From Actinomycetes bacterium (GTDB lineage: Bacteria; Actinomycetota; Acidimicrobiia; Acidimicrobiales; Acidimicrobiaceae), in the NCBI GenBank assembly GCA_021784675.1, contig JAJYHR010000186.1:1-41321 (forward strand): a DNA stretch of 41,321 nucleotides, read 5' to 3'. This document shows positions 1-10,223 of the stretch, one piece after another. The position numbers and the translations under genes were made by a program. Position 1 is the stretch's first letter. Each line of letters starts with the position of its first letter. The notes under the pieces were generated by a model that saw nothing but the letters and a program-made list of their open reading frames with translations, was not told where the DNA came from and did no database searches.

Positions 1-1
1 G

Positions 2-1981
2 GTCGCTGTAATCGGAGCTTCGGAACGCCATGTCGCCGTGATCGAAACGGTAACCGCAAGTGACACGCCAACCTGGTTCGTAAATCCGAACCGCGACTCG
101 GTTCTCGGAAAGCGCTGCTACCCTGACACGGCGTCGCTGCCAGAGCGACCTGATGCGGCCATCATCGTCGTCGGATCGCCATACATCGAGCCCGCAGCCA
201 ACGAGGCACTTACCACCGGAGTACCCGCCCTGGTCATCCCTGGCCTCGGGACCGAGGCCGGAGGTAAAGCCAGAGAACTTGCCGTGCGGATCGCTACTAT
301 GGCCGACACCGTTGGCAGTGCCCTGCTCGGAGTCAACTGTATGGGATATGCCCAACCCGAAGATACCAGCTTGTGGCTGGGAACTATCCCAACCCAATTT
401 CTCCGGGGGCACGTCTCGATCATCAGCCAGTCCGGATCCATCGCCGAATCGCTGGTGACGACCGGGCCACGCATCGGGTTCCGTACCGTGATCTCCTCTG
501 GGAGCGAATCCAATCGCGACTCCGCTGACTTCCTCGCTTATCTCGCCGCCGATGAGCAGACCAGAGCGATCGGAATATTCCTTGAGACCGTTCGCCGGCC
601 GGCCGCCTTCTCGGAGGCGCTGCACCGATGCCGCGAGACTGGAAAGCCGGTCGTGTGCCTAAAGGTGGGCCGGTCCGCGGTCGCGTCTCAGGTGGCGCTT
701 ACCCATACCGGTGCAATGGTCGGATCAAGCGAGACGTTCTCTGCATACCTGCGCGCCCACGGCGCCATCGAGGTCCAAGACATTCCCGAGATGGTTGAGA
801 CGTTGGAAGTGCTCGGGCATCCCCAATGGCCGCAGGGGCCGCACGTCGGCGCCGTCTCCGAGTCGGGAGGTGAGGCTGGACTTCTCGCAGATCTGGCCGA
901 AGAGGCCGGACTCTGCCTACCGCCCCTCCCGGAAACCTTCCGGCAAGCACTGGCCAGCGAGTTCCCGAACTTCCTGAACCCTCAAAATCCAGTAGATGCC
1001 TGGGCCGTAGGTGAGGTAAACGCGGTCTATTCGCAATGCTTCAAGATCATGCGAGATACCTCTCTATACGACACCATCATCGCTCAGGTGGATCTCACGC
1101 GCTACCGCAGCGATCATGACAACGAGTGGTGCAGTCAGATTGTCAGGGCACTCGCCGCAGCGACCCAGGACTCTGGGATCGTGCCAGCTGTGATATCGAC
1201 CAATACGGTGGAGCCACCGGATGCGCTGGTCCAGATTGCCAGCGATGCCGACATAGCGCTGCTGCGCGGAACTGGAAACGCTACCCGCGCAATAGCTCAT
1301 GTCGCCAGATGGAATACCGTGAGAAAACACCTGTCACGCCCCCGTCCAACGAACCCGGTCGCTCCGCGACTGCGCCCTGGAGTCCTATCCGAATTCGAGT
1401 CGGCCAGCCTGCTCGCCGCGTATGGAATCCCCTTCGCTCCATTCCGACTAGCTGTCTCACCCTCCGAGGCTGGGGACGCTGCAGAGGAACTCGGCTTCCC
1501 TGTAGTTGTCAAGATCGACGGTCTCGCCCATAAGAGCGCGTACCACGGTGTGGCTCTCGACCTAACCTCACGCAAAGCTGTGGAGCAGGAGGCCGAGAGG
1601 ATGGGGGGTCGCGTCCTCGTCGCCCTACAGGTCCCTGCGGGTTTGGAAGTCATCTGCGGGATGCAGCGAGATCCAGGCTTTGGTCCAGTAATCGCCATCG
1701 GTCTCGGTGGAGTCGCAGCCGAGGCCTTCGGCGTGTCAGCGGCTTCGCTTGCACCACTTGACTCAGAAGAGGCGAACCGGCTCGCGAGCTCCATGACACG
1801 CCACCGAGCAGGATTTCCCCCCGCGCTGGCAAGGCTGCTGGCCGATATCCTCGAGGCCATGTCATCTGCGACCATGGAGCACCCCGAGATTTCTTCGATC
1901 GATATCAACCCCGTAGTCCTGTCAGGCAAGGGCGCAATCGCGGTGGACGCGCTCATAGCCGTGGAAGCCTACGCCGGCTGA
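2..1981 (+). CDS. Acetate--CoA ligase (ADP-forming)-like acyl-CoA synthetase, 5' end truncated by window edge
   Basis: The reading frame is open to the window edge (VAVIGASERHVAVIETV..., a CoA-binding domain motif), so the listed GTG at 38 is probably internal. Contains SQSGS, SESGGEAG and a C-terminal ATP-grasp-like region (FPVVVKIDGLAHKSA). Confidence 0.88.
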   Translation, partial: VAVIGASERHVAVIETVTASDTPTWFVNPNRDSVLGKRCYPDTASLPERPDAAIIVVGSPYIEPAANEALTTGVPALVIPGLGTEAGGKARELAVRIATMADTVGSALLGVNCMGYAQPEDTSLWLGTIPTQFLRGHVSIISQSGSIAESLVTTGPRIGFRTVISSGSESNRDSADFLAYLAADEQTRAIGIFLETVRRPAAFSEALHRCRETGKPVVCLKVGRSAVASQVALTHTGAMVGSSETFSAYLRAHGAIEVQDIPEMVETLEVLGHPQWPQGPHVGAVSESGGEAGLLADLAEEAGLCLPPLPETFRQALASEFPNFLNPQNPVDAWAVGEVNAVYSQCFKIMRDTSLYDTIIAQVDLTRYRSDHDNEWCSQIVRALAAATQDSGIVPAVISTNTVEPPDALVQIASDADIALLRGTGNATRAIAHVARWNTVRKHLSRPRPTNPVAPRLRPGVLSEFESASLLAAYGIPFAPFRLAVSPSEAGDAAEELGFPVVVKIDGLAHKSAYHGVALDLTSRKAVEQEAERMGGRVLVALQVPAGLEVICGMQRDPGFGPVIAIGLGGVAAEAFGVSAASLAPLDSEEANRLASSMTRHRAGFPPALARLLADILEAMSSATMEHPEISSIDINPVVLSGKGAIAVDALIAVEAYAG

Positions 1982-2017
1982 GGACCCGCTAGCAGAGACC
2001 AGCAAGGAGGTGTTCCT

Positions 2018-2827
2018 GTGGCAATACTCGATGTCGACCATCGAGGCCCGGTGGCGTGGGTGACATTGAACCGCCCAGAAAAGCTGAACGCGATCAACGA
2101 CGAACTCGTCGACAAGCTCCTGGAGACTCTCGACATCCTGGCGCGCGACGATGACCTTCTGGCAATGGTGGTGACCGGATCGGGTCAGGCTTTCTCAGCC
2201 GGCTTCGATCTAGCTGAGGACCCTGGCGAGCACAATGCTGATTCTGACGGCTGGCACAGGATACTGCGCCGAGACGTCGCCGTCACTATGGCCCTCTGGG
2301 AGTTCCCACTCCCAACCATCGCCGCAGTCAAAGGCTGGTGCCTTGCAGGCGGATGTGAACTCGCCATGGCTTGCGACATCGTTGTCGCCAGCGAAGACGC
2401 ACGCTTTGGCGAACCCGAAATCCGCTATGGGTCCGGTCCAACCACCCTTCTCATGCCGTTCATCCTGGGACAGAAGAAAACCAACGAACTCCTATACACC
2501 GGCGACACCGTGAACGCGACCGATGCAGAGAGGCTTGGACTGATAAACCGAGTCGTACCTCTTAGCGAGCTCGAGAGATCCGTTACCGAACTCGCATCCC
2601 GCATTGCCCTGACCCCGTCGAAGGTGTTGCGACTTACCAAACTTGCCATCAAACGTGCCTACGAGGCCAAGGGATTGCGCGAGGCCGTGAATGCGAACCT
2701 CGACCTCTCAGCAATACTCAACTCTGCTGCAGTCCCCGAGCGAGAGGCGTTCACCGAGATCGTACGGACCAAGGGATTGCGAGAGGCCTTGGCCTGGCGC
2801 GACGGGCGCTACGGTAGCCCGCTTTAG
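2018..2827 (+). CDS. Enoyl-CoA hydratase/isomerase family protein
   Basis: Crotonase motifs (VTLNRPEKLNAIND, SAGFDL, KGWCLAGGCELAMACDIVVASEDARFGEPE); AAGGAGG RBS upstream of GTG. Confidence 0.93.
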   Translation: MAILDVDHRGPVAWVTLNRPEKLNAINDELVDKLLETLDILARDDDLLAMVVTGSGQAFSAGFDLAEDPGEHNADSDGWHRILRRDVAVTMALWEFPLPTIAAVKGWCLAGGCELAMACDIVVASEDARFGEPEIRYGSGPTTLLMPFILGQKKTNELLYTGDTVNATDAERLGLINRVVPLSELERSVTELASRIALTPSKVLRLTKLAIKRAYEAKGLREAVNANLDLSAILNSAAVPEREAFTEIVRTKGLREALAWRDGRYGSPL

Positions 2828-3123
2828 TGGCTGGCGCGAGTATGGCTCTATTCACGCTCCCTCAAGGCCAACTTGGCGCCAGCGAACTCCAACTCCCAAG
2901 GGATGACGAGGATCGCGGACTTTCCCATCCTCGATCACCGTAAATAGGCGCGAATGAGCTGCGCTCCGGGCTGCAAGGCGGCACTCAGAAGACCGACGCT
3001 GAAGCCCGAGATTCCGCGAATTAGTGGCGCGCCACTCCCTCCAGGCGGTGTCGCGGGTCGCTCCGGAACGCCGCCTTCGGACATTGCCCAGGGCAACGGC
3101 GAGAACGAGGTTGCCCAGATTGA

Positions 3124-3592
3124 GTGAACACCTTTAAGCCGGGCCAAAGTTGTCCGGGAAAGGAAGTCCATATGGAAGCGGCTAGAAGAAGGTTATCTCT
3201 CGAGTCCAGGAGCAACGCCGCACACAGGGTGATCGATTCCGACCGGAACGTGATGGAGGTGGCCAGGGATCTCTCTCCGGTGGAGGCGACCCTCGCGGAG
3301 TGGGTTCGGCGGGGAGAGGCGCCAGCCGGCAGCTGCCGCCAGCACCAGCGAGGCGCCGCTCGCCGCAGCGGCGCAGGTGGGCTGGCAAGGCTATCCTCGC
3401 TGGCTCCGGGAGAACATACAGAGGCTGCGCAGCGAGCACGCCCCCAAAGACCCAGCCGGATGCCATCTCTCCGGAGAGCAGATCCAGTGCGATCTTTGGT
3501 TCCTGCCGGTCAAGATCTCCCATCCCAAGGCTGAAACGGCATCTTCGCCCCCGGTCCTTGCGGATTGCTTCCAGATTGATATACTAGTTTGA
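3124..3592 (+). pseudogene. Composite transposase remnant: IS3-type OrfA N-terminus followed by an IS21/IS481-type integrase-core fragment
   Basis: RRLSLESRSNAAHRVIDSDRNVMEVARDLSPVEATLAEWVRRGE resembles IS3 OrfA. In another frame LRENIQRLRSEHAPKDPAGCHLSGEQIQCDLWFLPVKI resembles the region before an rve core. Both are truncated and frameshifted. Confidence 0.65.
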
Positions 3593-3658
3593 ACAGTGAA
3601 TTAAGTTATTGCAAGCCGACTCGCCGGCTGAGCAAATCTATTGAAGGAGAGTGAGCGT

Positions 3659-5038
3659 ATGGCGTCCATCAGGCAGGATGCTCGGGACTTTGGAGATCGG
3701 CTGAACGCCATGATCTTCGAGCAAGAGAAGATCTTTCTTGCCCGACAGCCAAACTCTGCCCGCAATCAAGGCAGGGCGGAAAGGAGCCTCGCCGGGGGTA
3801 CCACTTCAAGCTGGCAAATTCACCGACCCCAGGCGATCTGGATCAGCCATGGAGTTGGATCCAAGGTCTACGACGTGGACGGGAACGAGTATGTCGACAT
3901 GCACGGGGGCTACGGAGCGATGCTGGTCGGTCATGCTCATCCCCTTGTTGCAGGCGCGATTGCCGAGCGCGCCTTTCGGGGCACTCACTTCGCGCAACCG
4001 ACCGAAGACGCTGTCACCGTCGCGGAAAATCTCGCTTCGCGGTTTGGCCTGCCCCAATGGCGCTTTGAGAACTCAGGAACCGAAGCTACCATGGACGCGA
4101 TCCATCTGATGCGAGCCTATACAGGCCGGGATCTCATCATCAAGGTCGAAGGATCCTATCATGGTCACCACGATTCCGTCCAGGTCTCCGTCTACCAGGA
4201 ACCACCCGATATCGGACCCGCCGATGCGCCGGCTAGCGTCGCGGCGTCATCCGGCATCCCGCAGGCGATCGTTGCGCTCACAAAAATCGTACCCTTCAAC
4301 GATCTAGCCGCGCTTGAACGGCTGCTCGAAGCCAATTCAGACTCCATCGCCGGAATGATCATCGAACCAGTGATGATGAACCTGGGGATCATCCCTCCCG
4401 ACCAAGGCTATCTCGAGGGCGTCCGAACCCTGACCCGGGAACACGGCGTCCTGCTGGCCTTCGACGAGGTCAAGACTGGTCTAACGACCGGCTACGGCGG
4501 CATCACCAAGCTCTACGGCATTGAGCCCGACATCGTATGTCTTGCCAAATCGCTTGGAGGGGGTGTCCCCTGCGGAGCAATCGGCGGGACTCATGAGCTT
4601 ATGGACTTTATCGCCAGTGGCGGTTACGAGCAGGTCGGGACCTTCAACGGCAACCCACTCACCATGGCTGCAGCCCGGGCCGTGCTAACTCAAGTCCTCG
4701 ATGAAACCGCCTATAACCGTATCGAGCAGTTGAGAAAGCTGCTTGCAACTGGAGCGGAGGCCATCATCAGGGAATTCGAGCTGCCAGCATATGTACGCAC
4801 GATCGGAGCCAAGGGAGCAATCATCTTCTCGCCTACCCCACTTCGGAACTACCGGGATTTCCTGGCAGTTGACAACCGGTTCAGCCATGCGCACTGGCTA
4901 TTCCAGCACAACGGCGGAGTCTTCTTGCCTCCGTGGGGAAAGGCAGAGCAGTGGACCGTGTCGGTCCAGCACACCGTCGAGGACGCCGAACGCTTCCTTG
5001 CAAACTTCCGGGAGTTTGCCACGGCCCTCGTTGCCTAG
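3659..5038 (+). CDS. Class III PLP-dependent aminotransferase (glutamate-1-semialdehyde aminomutase-like)
   Basis: ENSGTEATMDAIHLMRAYTGRDLIIKVEGSYHGHHD, LLAFDEVKTG and CLAKSLGGGVPCGAIGG. AAGGAGA RBS supports ATG at 3659 rather than TTG at 3641. Confidence 0.9.
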   Translation: MASIRQDARDFGDRLNAMIFEQEKIFLARQPNSARNQGRAERSLAGGTTSSWQIHRPQAIWISHGVGSKVYDVDGNEYVDMHGGYGAMLVGHAHPLVAGAIAERAFRGTHFAQPTEDAVTVAENLASRFGLPQWRFENSGTEATMDAIHLMRAYTGRDLIIKVEGSYHGHHDSVQVSVYQEPPDIGPADAPASVAASSGIPQAIVALTKIVPFNDLAALERLLEANSDSIAGMIIEPVMMNLGIIPPDQGYLEGVRTLTREHGVLLAFDEVKTGLTTGYGGITKLYGIEPDIVCLAKSLGGGVPCGAIGGTHELMDFIASGGYEQVGTFNGNPLTMAAARAVLTQVLDETAYNRIEQLRKLLATGAEAIIREFELPAYVRTIGAKGAIIFSPTPLRNYRDFLAVDNRFSHAHWLFQHNGGVFLPPWGKAEQWTVSVQHTVEDAERFLANFREFATALVA

Positions 5039-5299
5039 GCGGCAAACCAAGGGCGGTTGCCCAATTCTCGCACAGTACGGAAATCACGTGGCGGTACTGC
5101 CAAGCCGTAGGAGCAATCAGTCGGAAGGGGTGCCACACCATGACCGGAACAGCTAGGCCCAAGTTTCGCTTCATATTCCCACCGATCTTCCCGCTGAACA
5201 GCGTCAGTGGCTTTATCGGAGCAGTTTGGTGTAGCCAAGGGAGCGGTTTTGCGGCCGCGACTGGTCAGCGAGAATAGCGCTTCGACCGGGCAATCGTGT

Positions 5300-5460
5300 G
5301 CCGTGCATATCGCGCGCGTTCTACGCAAGGATCGAACGAAGGGCGGCGACAGCCGCGAGTCGGTCCCCCGCCTTCGGCGCCGGAGCTATCGCGAGGGCAA
5401 GAAGATCCGCCGCGAGACCCTCGGGAACGTCTCGGCACCTCCCGTCGCCGCGCTCCTACT
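5300..5460 (+). pseudogene. IS1634-like transposase N-terminal remnant
   Basis: AVHIARVLRKDRTKGG...RRRSYREGKKIRRETLGNVSAPP resembles the IS1634-family N-terminus (HIARV..., SYREGGKV...ETL.N.S.LP); truncated. Confidence 0.5.
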
Positions 5461-5757
5461 CCCTGCCCAGCGCGCGCCCAAGCAGCATTCATCTGGCCCG
5501 ATTTCCGCTGGTCACCGAAACTGCGCCAGGAGTCCGTCCTCGAGCCGCCGGAGCAGGATCCCCGTGCCCGACCGCAGTGGCGGCCATGCACGAAGATCAG
5601 GATTGCTGTGTGCCACGCCATCACGTGCTGGGAATAATTCGGTATGCCTTGCGCATGAGACGGAATCAGTATAGTTTTGGGAGTTGCAAACAGGATTCCG
5701 TAACACACCTCCGGCACTGTTCTTTGAGGGCTTACCGGGAAGCCAAAGGAGGTCTTC

Positions 5758-7122
5758 GTGGTGCACGACCACCGGAAAGGTGCTGCCAGCTTCTGGCTTG
5801 CAGAGCTCGGGGAACCGGTCCTGCGGAGGCCTCTTGCCAGCGATCTACGGGTCGATGTCGCCATAGTTGGCGCTGGCCTTTCCGGTCTCTGGACGGCCCG
5901 CTACCTACTCGAGCGCTCCCCTGAACTGAAGATTGCTGTGCTGGAGCGCGAGTATGCCGGCTTCGGCGCCTCGGGAAGAAACGGCGGATGGGTCTCAGCG
6001 CTGTTCCCGGTGCCCGTCCCCCGGGTCAAGAGCGAATACGGTGCGACCCTTGCAGACTCGCTTGAGCGTGCCCTCGCCAAGACGGTGGACGAGGTGGGGC
6101 GGCAAGTTCACGATCTGGCGATTGAGTGCGATTTCATCAAGGAAGGCACTCTCGTCGTAGCGCGGAATAGGCCCCAGTGGTCGAGGTTGCTGGAGGGGGC
6201 GATGGGCTCTACGGGTTCGACCATCCTCGATGCGTCCGGGACCGCGCGGATCCTGCGGGTACCCGACGCGCTTGGAGCGGTGTACGAACCGAGCTGCGCC
6301 ACGGTGCAGCCAGCCAAGCTGGTCAGGGGACTGGCCGACCGGGTGGAGGAACTCGGGTGCAGGATTTTCGAGAGTACCGAGGTGAGCGCTGTCGACGGAT
6401 CCCGGTTGGTCGCGAATGGGCACACGGTGCTGGCCGACCATGTCGTAGTCGCCGTGGAGTCCTACGGCTCCGAACTCGCGGGCCGCCACCGGTCCGTGCT
6501 TCCCCTGTACTCGATGATGATCGCGACCGCACCGCTAAGCGATGCGCAGTACGAAGCCATCGGGGAACCGCCAACCGGGCTGAGCTTCGCCGACGGCCGC
6601 AACCTGGTGGTCTACGGTCAGGTCACCGCTGGTCGACGGATAGCTTTCGGCGGACGCGGGGCCCCGTACAACTTCGGCTCGCGGATCTCTGATCGGATGG
6701 ATCAGCGCGAAGCGATGCGGCGCAAGCTCGCCAGCGACCTGATAAGCCTTCTGCCTGGCCTCCACGAAGTCAAGGTCGAAGCGTTCTGGGGAGGCACCAT
6801 CGGGATCTCCAGAGACTGGTTCCCGCGGCTGCTGCTTGGCGCCGGGAACCGGCAGGTCGAGGTGCGTGGGTACGCAGGCGACGGGGTAGCCATGACCAAT
6901 CTCATGGGGCGGCTAATCGCGGGCGTGGTAACCGATCCCGATAACCTTCCGGAGTATCTGCCGATCTTGACCCGGCCCGAACGGGAGTGGGAGCCAGAGC
7001 CGCTCCGATATCTGGGTATTAACCTTGGGCTCTTGCTCACCCGCGCGGTGGATCGGTTGGAGCAAGCCGGTAAGCCAGCCTGGCCTCTCGACCGGATGAA
7101 GAGGGTACTTATTGGCAGATAG
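5758..7122 (+). CDS. FAD-dependent oxidoreductase, DadA/glycine-D-amino acid oxidase-like
   Basis: Rossmann motif VAIVGAGLSGLWTARYLLERSPELKIAVLERE, GFGASGRNGGW, FGGRGAPY, YAGDGVAMTNLMGRLIAG; AAAGGAGG RBS. Confidence 0.92.
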   Translation: MVHDHRKGAASFWLAELGEPVLRRPLASDLRVDVAIVGAGLSGLWTARYLLERSPELKIAVLEREYAGFGASGRNGGWVSALFPVPVPRVKSEYGATLADSLERALAKTVDEVGRQVHDLAIECDFIKEGTLVVARNRPQWSRLLEGAMGSTGSTILDASGTARILRVPDALGAVYEPSCATVQPAKLVRGLADRVEELGCRIFESTEVSAVDGSRLVANGHTVLADHVVVAVESYGSELAGRHRSVLPLYSMMIATAPLSDAQYEAIGEPPTGLSFADGRNLVVYGQVTAGRRIAFGGRGAPYNFGSRISDRMDQREAMRRKLASDLISLLPGLHEVKVEAFWGGTIGISRDWFPRLLLGAGNRQVEVRGYAGDGVAMTNLMGRLIAGVVTDPDNLPEYLPILTRPEREWEPEPLRYLGINLGLLLTRAVDRLEQAGKPAWPLDRMKRVLIGR

Positions 7123-7172
7123 GCCGTCGCCGCCTGCTTCACCGAGTTGCTCTTGATCTGCCTGCCACTCGA

Positions 7173-7903
7173 GGAATAGTCAAGACCTGTGGATCGGCAT
7201 GTTACGCAACCTGCTGTCCACCTCCTGACTCGTCGGGACGTTCGATGAGCTTGCCGTTGTCGAAGTTCACGCCGGGCGCCGACGAGAGCGACGAGATGAG
7301 GCGCGTTGAGCGCCCGCCACCGTGCCTGTGCGGACTCGATGAGCTTGGAGGTCATCGCTACGCCGGCTGCCCGTGAGCCGGGTCATTGGTGACCCGTTGC
7401 CGGAGTCGCCCGGTCGCAAAGGTCGATTCGATCGGGCTCATGGTCCTCAAGTGCACCCAGTGTTCATCGGAGTTGTTGAAGAACTCGAGGAGCACGTCAA
7501 GGTCTTCAGTGATCTTGGCGGCGGCCTTGGGCCACTTCGGCCCGTACTCAGTCGTAAAGGCCCGGGCGGCAGCCTCGGCGTGCTCGCGGTCTTCTGAGTT
7601 CCAGATCACGGCCCAGAACCCAAGTGCCCCATCACCGATGGCGAACACGGGCGCGGCCACGCCGCGCCGCTTGCAGGTGCGCAGGAGATCGCCCCAGGAC
7701 TCGGCGTGCTCCCGGTGTCCGTCGTCGAGGGCGATCAACTCCTTGGAGCCGTCGGCACGCGCCATCATCAGGGATCCAGCTCGGCAGATCGACGTACAAG
7801 CCCGGGTAGTCAATCCCGGCCTGCGGCGAGCGCTCCGCCACGCCGACAACCTAAAGCACTCTGATGGAGAGCCCTGGGCCGGAAATCTCGCGCCATGCGC
7901 CAT
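7173..7903 (-). pseudogene. IS256-family transposase remnant with frameshifts and a probable internal deletion, including a candidate terminal repeat
   Basis: ELIALDDGHREHAESWGDLLRTCKRRGVAAPVFAIGDGALGFW joins directly to IWNSEDREHAEAAARAF...EHWVHLRTMSPIESTFATGRLRQRV. The C-terminus SKLIESAQARWRALNAPHLVALV is in another frame. Minus-strand GATCCACAGGTCTTGACTATTCC at ~7174-7196 resembles an IS256-type end. Confidence 0.8.
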
Positions 7904-7940
7904 GAGGCCGCCCGCGCGGACAACCCGCGCGGGCGGCCTC
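7904..7940 (-). terminator. Perfect 16-bp inverted repeat downstream of the cytochrome b gene; possible terminator
   Basis: GAGGCCGCCCGCGCGG-ACAAC-CCGCGCGGGCGGCCTC, 18 nt downstream of the minus-strand stop at 7958. No clear T-tract. Confidence 0.55.
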
Positions 7941-7957
7941 TGCGCATCAACAAACTT

Positions 7958-9547
7958 CTACCTGGCCTGCTCCTCCTCGTAGTAGCGGCGCCAAATCGCC
8001 TTGTACACCGGGATCTTCTCCGGGATGCGGCGAAGACCCGGGATATAGGGGAAGATCACAAAGGCGAGCGTGAGAACGGCCATGATCGACATCACCATTA
8101 CGTCCCCGTTGGCCGATGTTGACATTGGCGGGATCTGGTACCAGAAGGTATACAGCCACAACCACGCTTGTCCCGGGAAGTTGCCGGTCTCGTTGGTCAT
8201 TCCCCACTGCGTCCCGAGCAGGTGGTACTTCTGGCCGATGGAGCTGAAGTAGCCACCGTCGGCAAGGAACAGGAGCGGCTTGGTGTAGTCGGTGCCGTAG
8301 AAGCCCTGATGGGACTCGAGCGCGTTGTCCAGCCCACCCGAACGGGCCATCACCAGCAGGTTATCGAGAAGGGTCGGTACCGGGCCATAGTTGCCGCGCG
8401 GGTACGAAAGCCGGTCCCCGGTCACGGTGAGGTGCTGGTCCGCCTTCCCGAAGGCCGCCGTCCAAGCAGCCTGCTGCGCCACCGAAGCGTGCTGGTAGGT
8501 GTAGAGCGCGCCTGCAAGCGACGGGATTCCCGACTTGATCGTTTCGAGTGGTCCAAGGACGAAATCCTGCCCCGAGTTGATCGGATAGTGAACACCCGCA
8601 AGCTTCTGGAGTGATACCGGACCAAGGCTCTGCACGAAACCTGACTGATTGTTGTACGGTGGACCGTAGGTGGCACTCTCGGACGCTCCGGCCAGCTCGG
8701 ACTGGGCGGTCTGCACGAAGTCCACCGGATCGACCTGCGACCACTGCTTAATGGTGGCCGCAGGATCGTCTGGGGAGCTGAAGACAACCGAGAACAGCAG
8801 TGTAAGGATCGCCACGATCACAAAGGCGATCGAAGCCTCCTTGACGATGTCGTAGGGACGGACGCGGCCCCTCCAGGGCTTTTTCTCCTCCGAACGCGGC
8901 ACCGAGCCTATCGGCGGGACAACGCCCCGGTACCGCACCATTAGGACGTGTATGGCAACGAAGATGATCACCAGCAAGGGCAGCAGGAGAATGTGCCACA
9001 TGAACATCTGCCCGAAATTGAGGACGTTGAAGTATGCCCCGATCCCGGTCGAGTTCATCCCGTCCTTGGCCTGGGTGGATATCCACTGCGAGTCCAGGTT
9101 CTGCTGCGAAAGGTAGCCGGTAAATGCGGCCCCGATCGAGAGCAGGAAGGCAAGCACCCCCGTTACCCAGGTAAGCCCTCGCTTCCCGCGCCATGCTGCC
9201 ATGAAGAATTTCCCCCAGAGGTGGATCACCATGAAGAAGAAAAAGAGCTCGACGCTCCAAAGATGTGTCGAGTTGACGAAGTGGCCCTCGGGAGAGTTGT
9301 GCCACCAGTCCGGCCCCTCCAGGGCGAGCACCGCCCCCGAGATCGCGACCACGATCAGGGCCGCGAGCGTCAGCACTCCGAAGACGTAGATCCAGCTGGC
9401 TACGTAGGCTGGCTGGGTGTCCGGGAGCAGCTTCTCGGGGGGAAGCTTTCCGGTCAGGGTGCGACGCAGCCTCGAGGTCCACTCCCGGGACAGCTCCGCC
9501 TGATCGAGCTCAGCAGCCTGGTCAGGGGCCTGCGGTTCAGTTCTCAT
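7958..9547 (-). CDS. Cytochrome b6/petD-like fused protein with a large insertion in the predicted ef loop (paralogue 1)
   Basis: Four heme-ligand His in HLWSVELFFFFMVIH and HILLLPLLVIIFVAIH; HLWGKFFMAAWRGKRGLTWVTGV; C-terminal petD-like helices (PYDIVKEASIAFVIVAILTLLFSVVFSSPDDP; AWLWLYTFWYQIPP). Start placed at MRTEPQ (9547). Confidence 0.88.
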   Translation of the reverse strand: MRTEPQAPDQAAELDQAELSREWTSRLRRTLTGKLPPEKLLPDTQPAYVASWIYVFGVLTLAALIVVAISGAVLALEGPDWWHNSPEGHFVNSTHLWSVELFFFFMVIHLWGKFFMAAWRGKRGLTWVTGVLAFLLSIGAAFTGYLSQQNLDSQWISTQAKDGMNSTGIGAYFNVLNFGQMFMWHILLLPLLVIIFVAIHVLMVRYRGVVPPIGSVPRSEEKKPWRGRVRPYDIVKEASIAFVIVAILTLLFSVVFSSPDDPAATIKQWSQVDPVDFVQTAQSELAGASESATYGPPYNNQSGFVQSLGPVSLQKLAGVHYPINSGQDFVLGPLETIKSGIPSLAGALYTYQHASVAQQAAWTAAFGKADQHLTVTGDRLSYPRGNYGPVPTLLDNLLVMARSGGLDNALESHQGFYGTDYTKPLLFLADGGYFSSIGQKYHLLGTQWGMTNETGNFPGQAWLWLYTFWYQIPPMSTSANGDVMVMSIMAVLTLAFVIFPYIPGLRRIPEKIPVYKAIWRRYYEEEQAR

Positions 9548-9734
9548 TCGTCCTCCCGGAGCGATGCTGCGGGAATGGGATCGCCATAGCAAGCACGAAA
9601 ACCAATAACATCAGGATGATTACCACCAAGTTCGCGTAGGAGATCTGGATCACGCCCCACTCGAAGTAATGAGCCGTCCCCTTCAGGTTCACTATCGCTC
9701 CGAGCAGGAGCCCGAGAACTTCCAGCATGTACAT
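9537..9734 (-). CDS. Small single-TM protein, homologous to the N-terminal extension of cytochrome b paralogue 2
   Basis: AIVNLKGTAHYFEWGVIQISYANLVVIILMLLVFVLAMAIPF aligns with AIVNLNHPDHYISWGFILISVANLIVIAILIALFIIAIALPF of the 12556 ORF. AAGGAGG RBS. Overlaps the downstream cytochrome b start by 11 nt. Confidence 0.8.
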   Translation of the reverse strand: MYMLEVLGLLLGAIVNLKGTAHYFEWGVIQISYANLVVIILMLLVFVLAMAIPFPQHRSGRTNEN

Positions 9735-9813
9735 ATACCTCCTTGCGGATACCTATTAGGTACGTTCTCGCTCAATCACAAGTGCTCAAAGTCCCGACCA
9801 TCGAACTACTTGC

Positions 9814-10055
9814 TGTGGACGACGCTCGAAAACTGGACGATTACAACGCTCGAAAAGTGAACAGCGCCATGGAGTCTAACTCGTGTCCTCCGTGGTCATC
9901 ATGACGCTCGGCAGACTATTGACACCCCGTCCGCGCAGTCGATAGCTTGCGCCCTTCAAAGTGAGGACGTCGGCGTGATGGACAATCCGGTCGATCATCG
10001 CGGCCGCGACAACTTGGTCCCCGAACACCCCTCCCCATCCATCTGGAACTGGCAC
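9814..10055 (-). pseudogene. IS21-family IstB C-terminal remnant plus IS terminal repeats
   Basis: Minus-strand translation WGGVFGDQVVAAAMIDRIVHHADVLTLKGASYRLRGRG matches the IstB C-terminus. It is followed by two copies of acgctcgaaaa[cg]tg[ga]ac at 9822-9838 and 9846-9862, typical of IS21 ends. Confidence 0.75.
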
Positions 10056-10223
10056 AGGTTCTCTTGGGTGAATGTTGCCTGCTGACTGGGGATTCCTTGG
10101 TCAATAGCGATTCGACCTAATTCAAGGTACGACCTGCTATTGTTAGGTGTCACCTGTGAGTTTATGGCAGAACGAAGGTGTGCAGGTGGGGCGGGTAGCG
10201 GCGCAGTCGTGCGAGCTCCGCGC

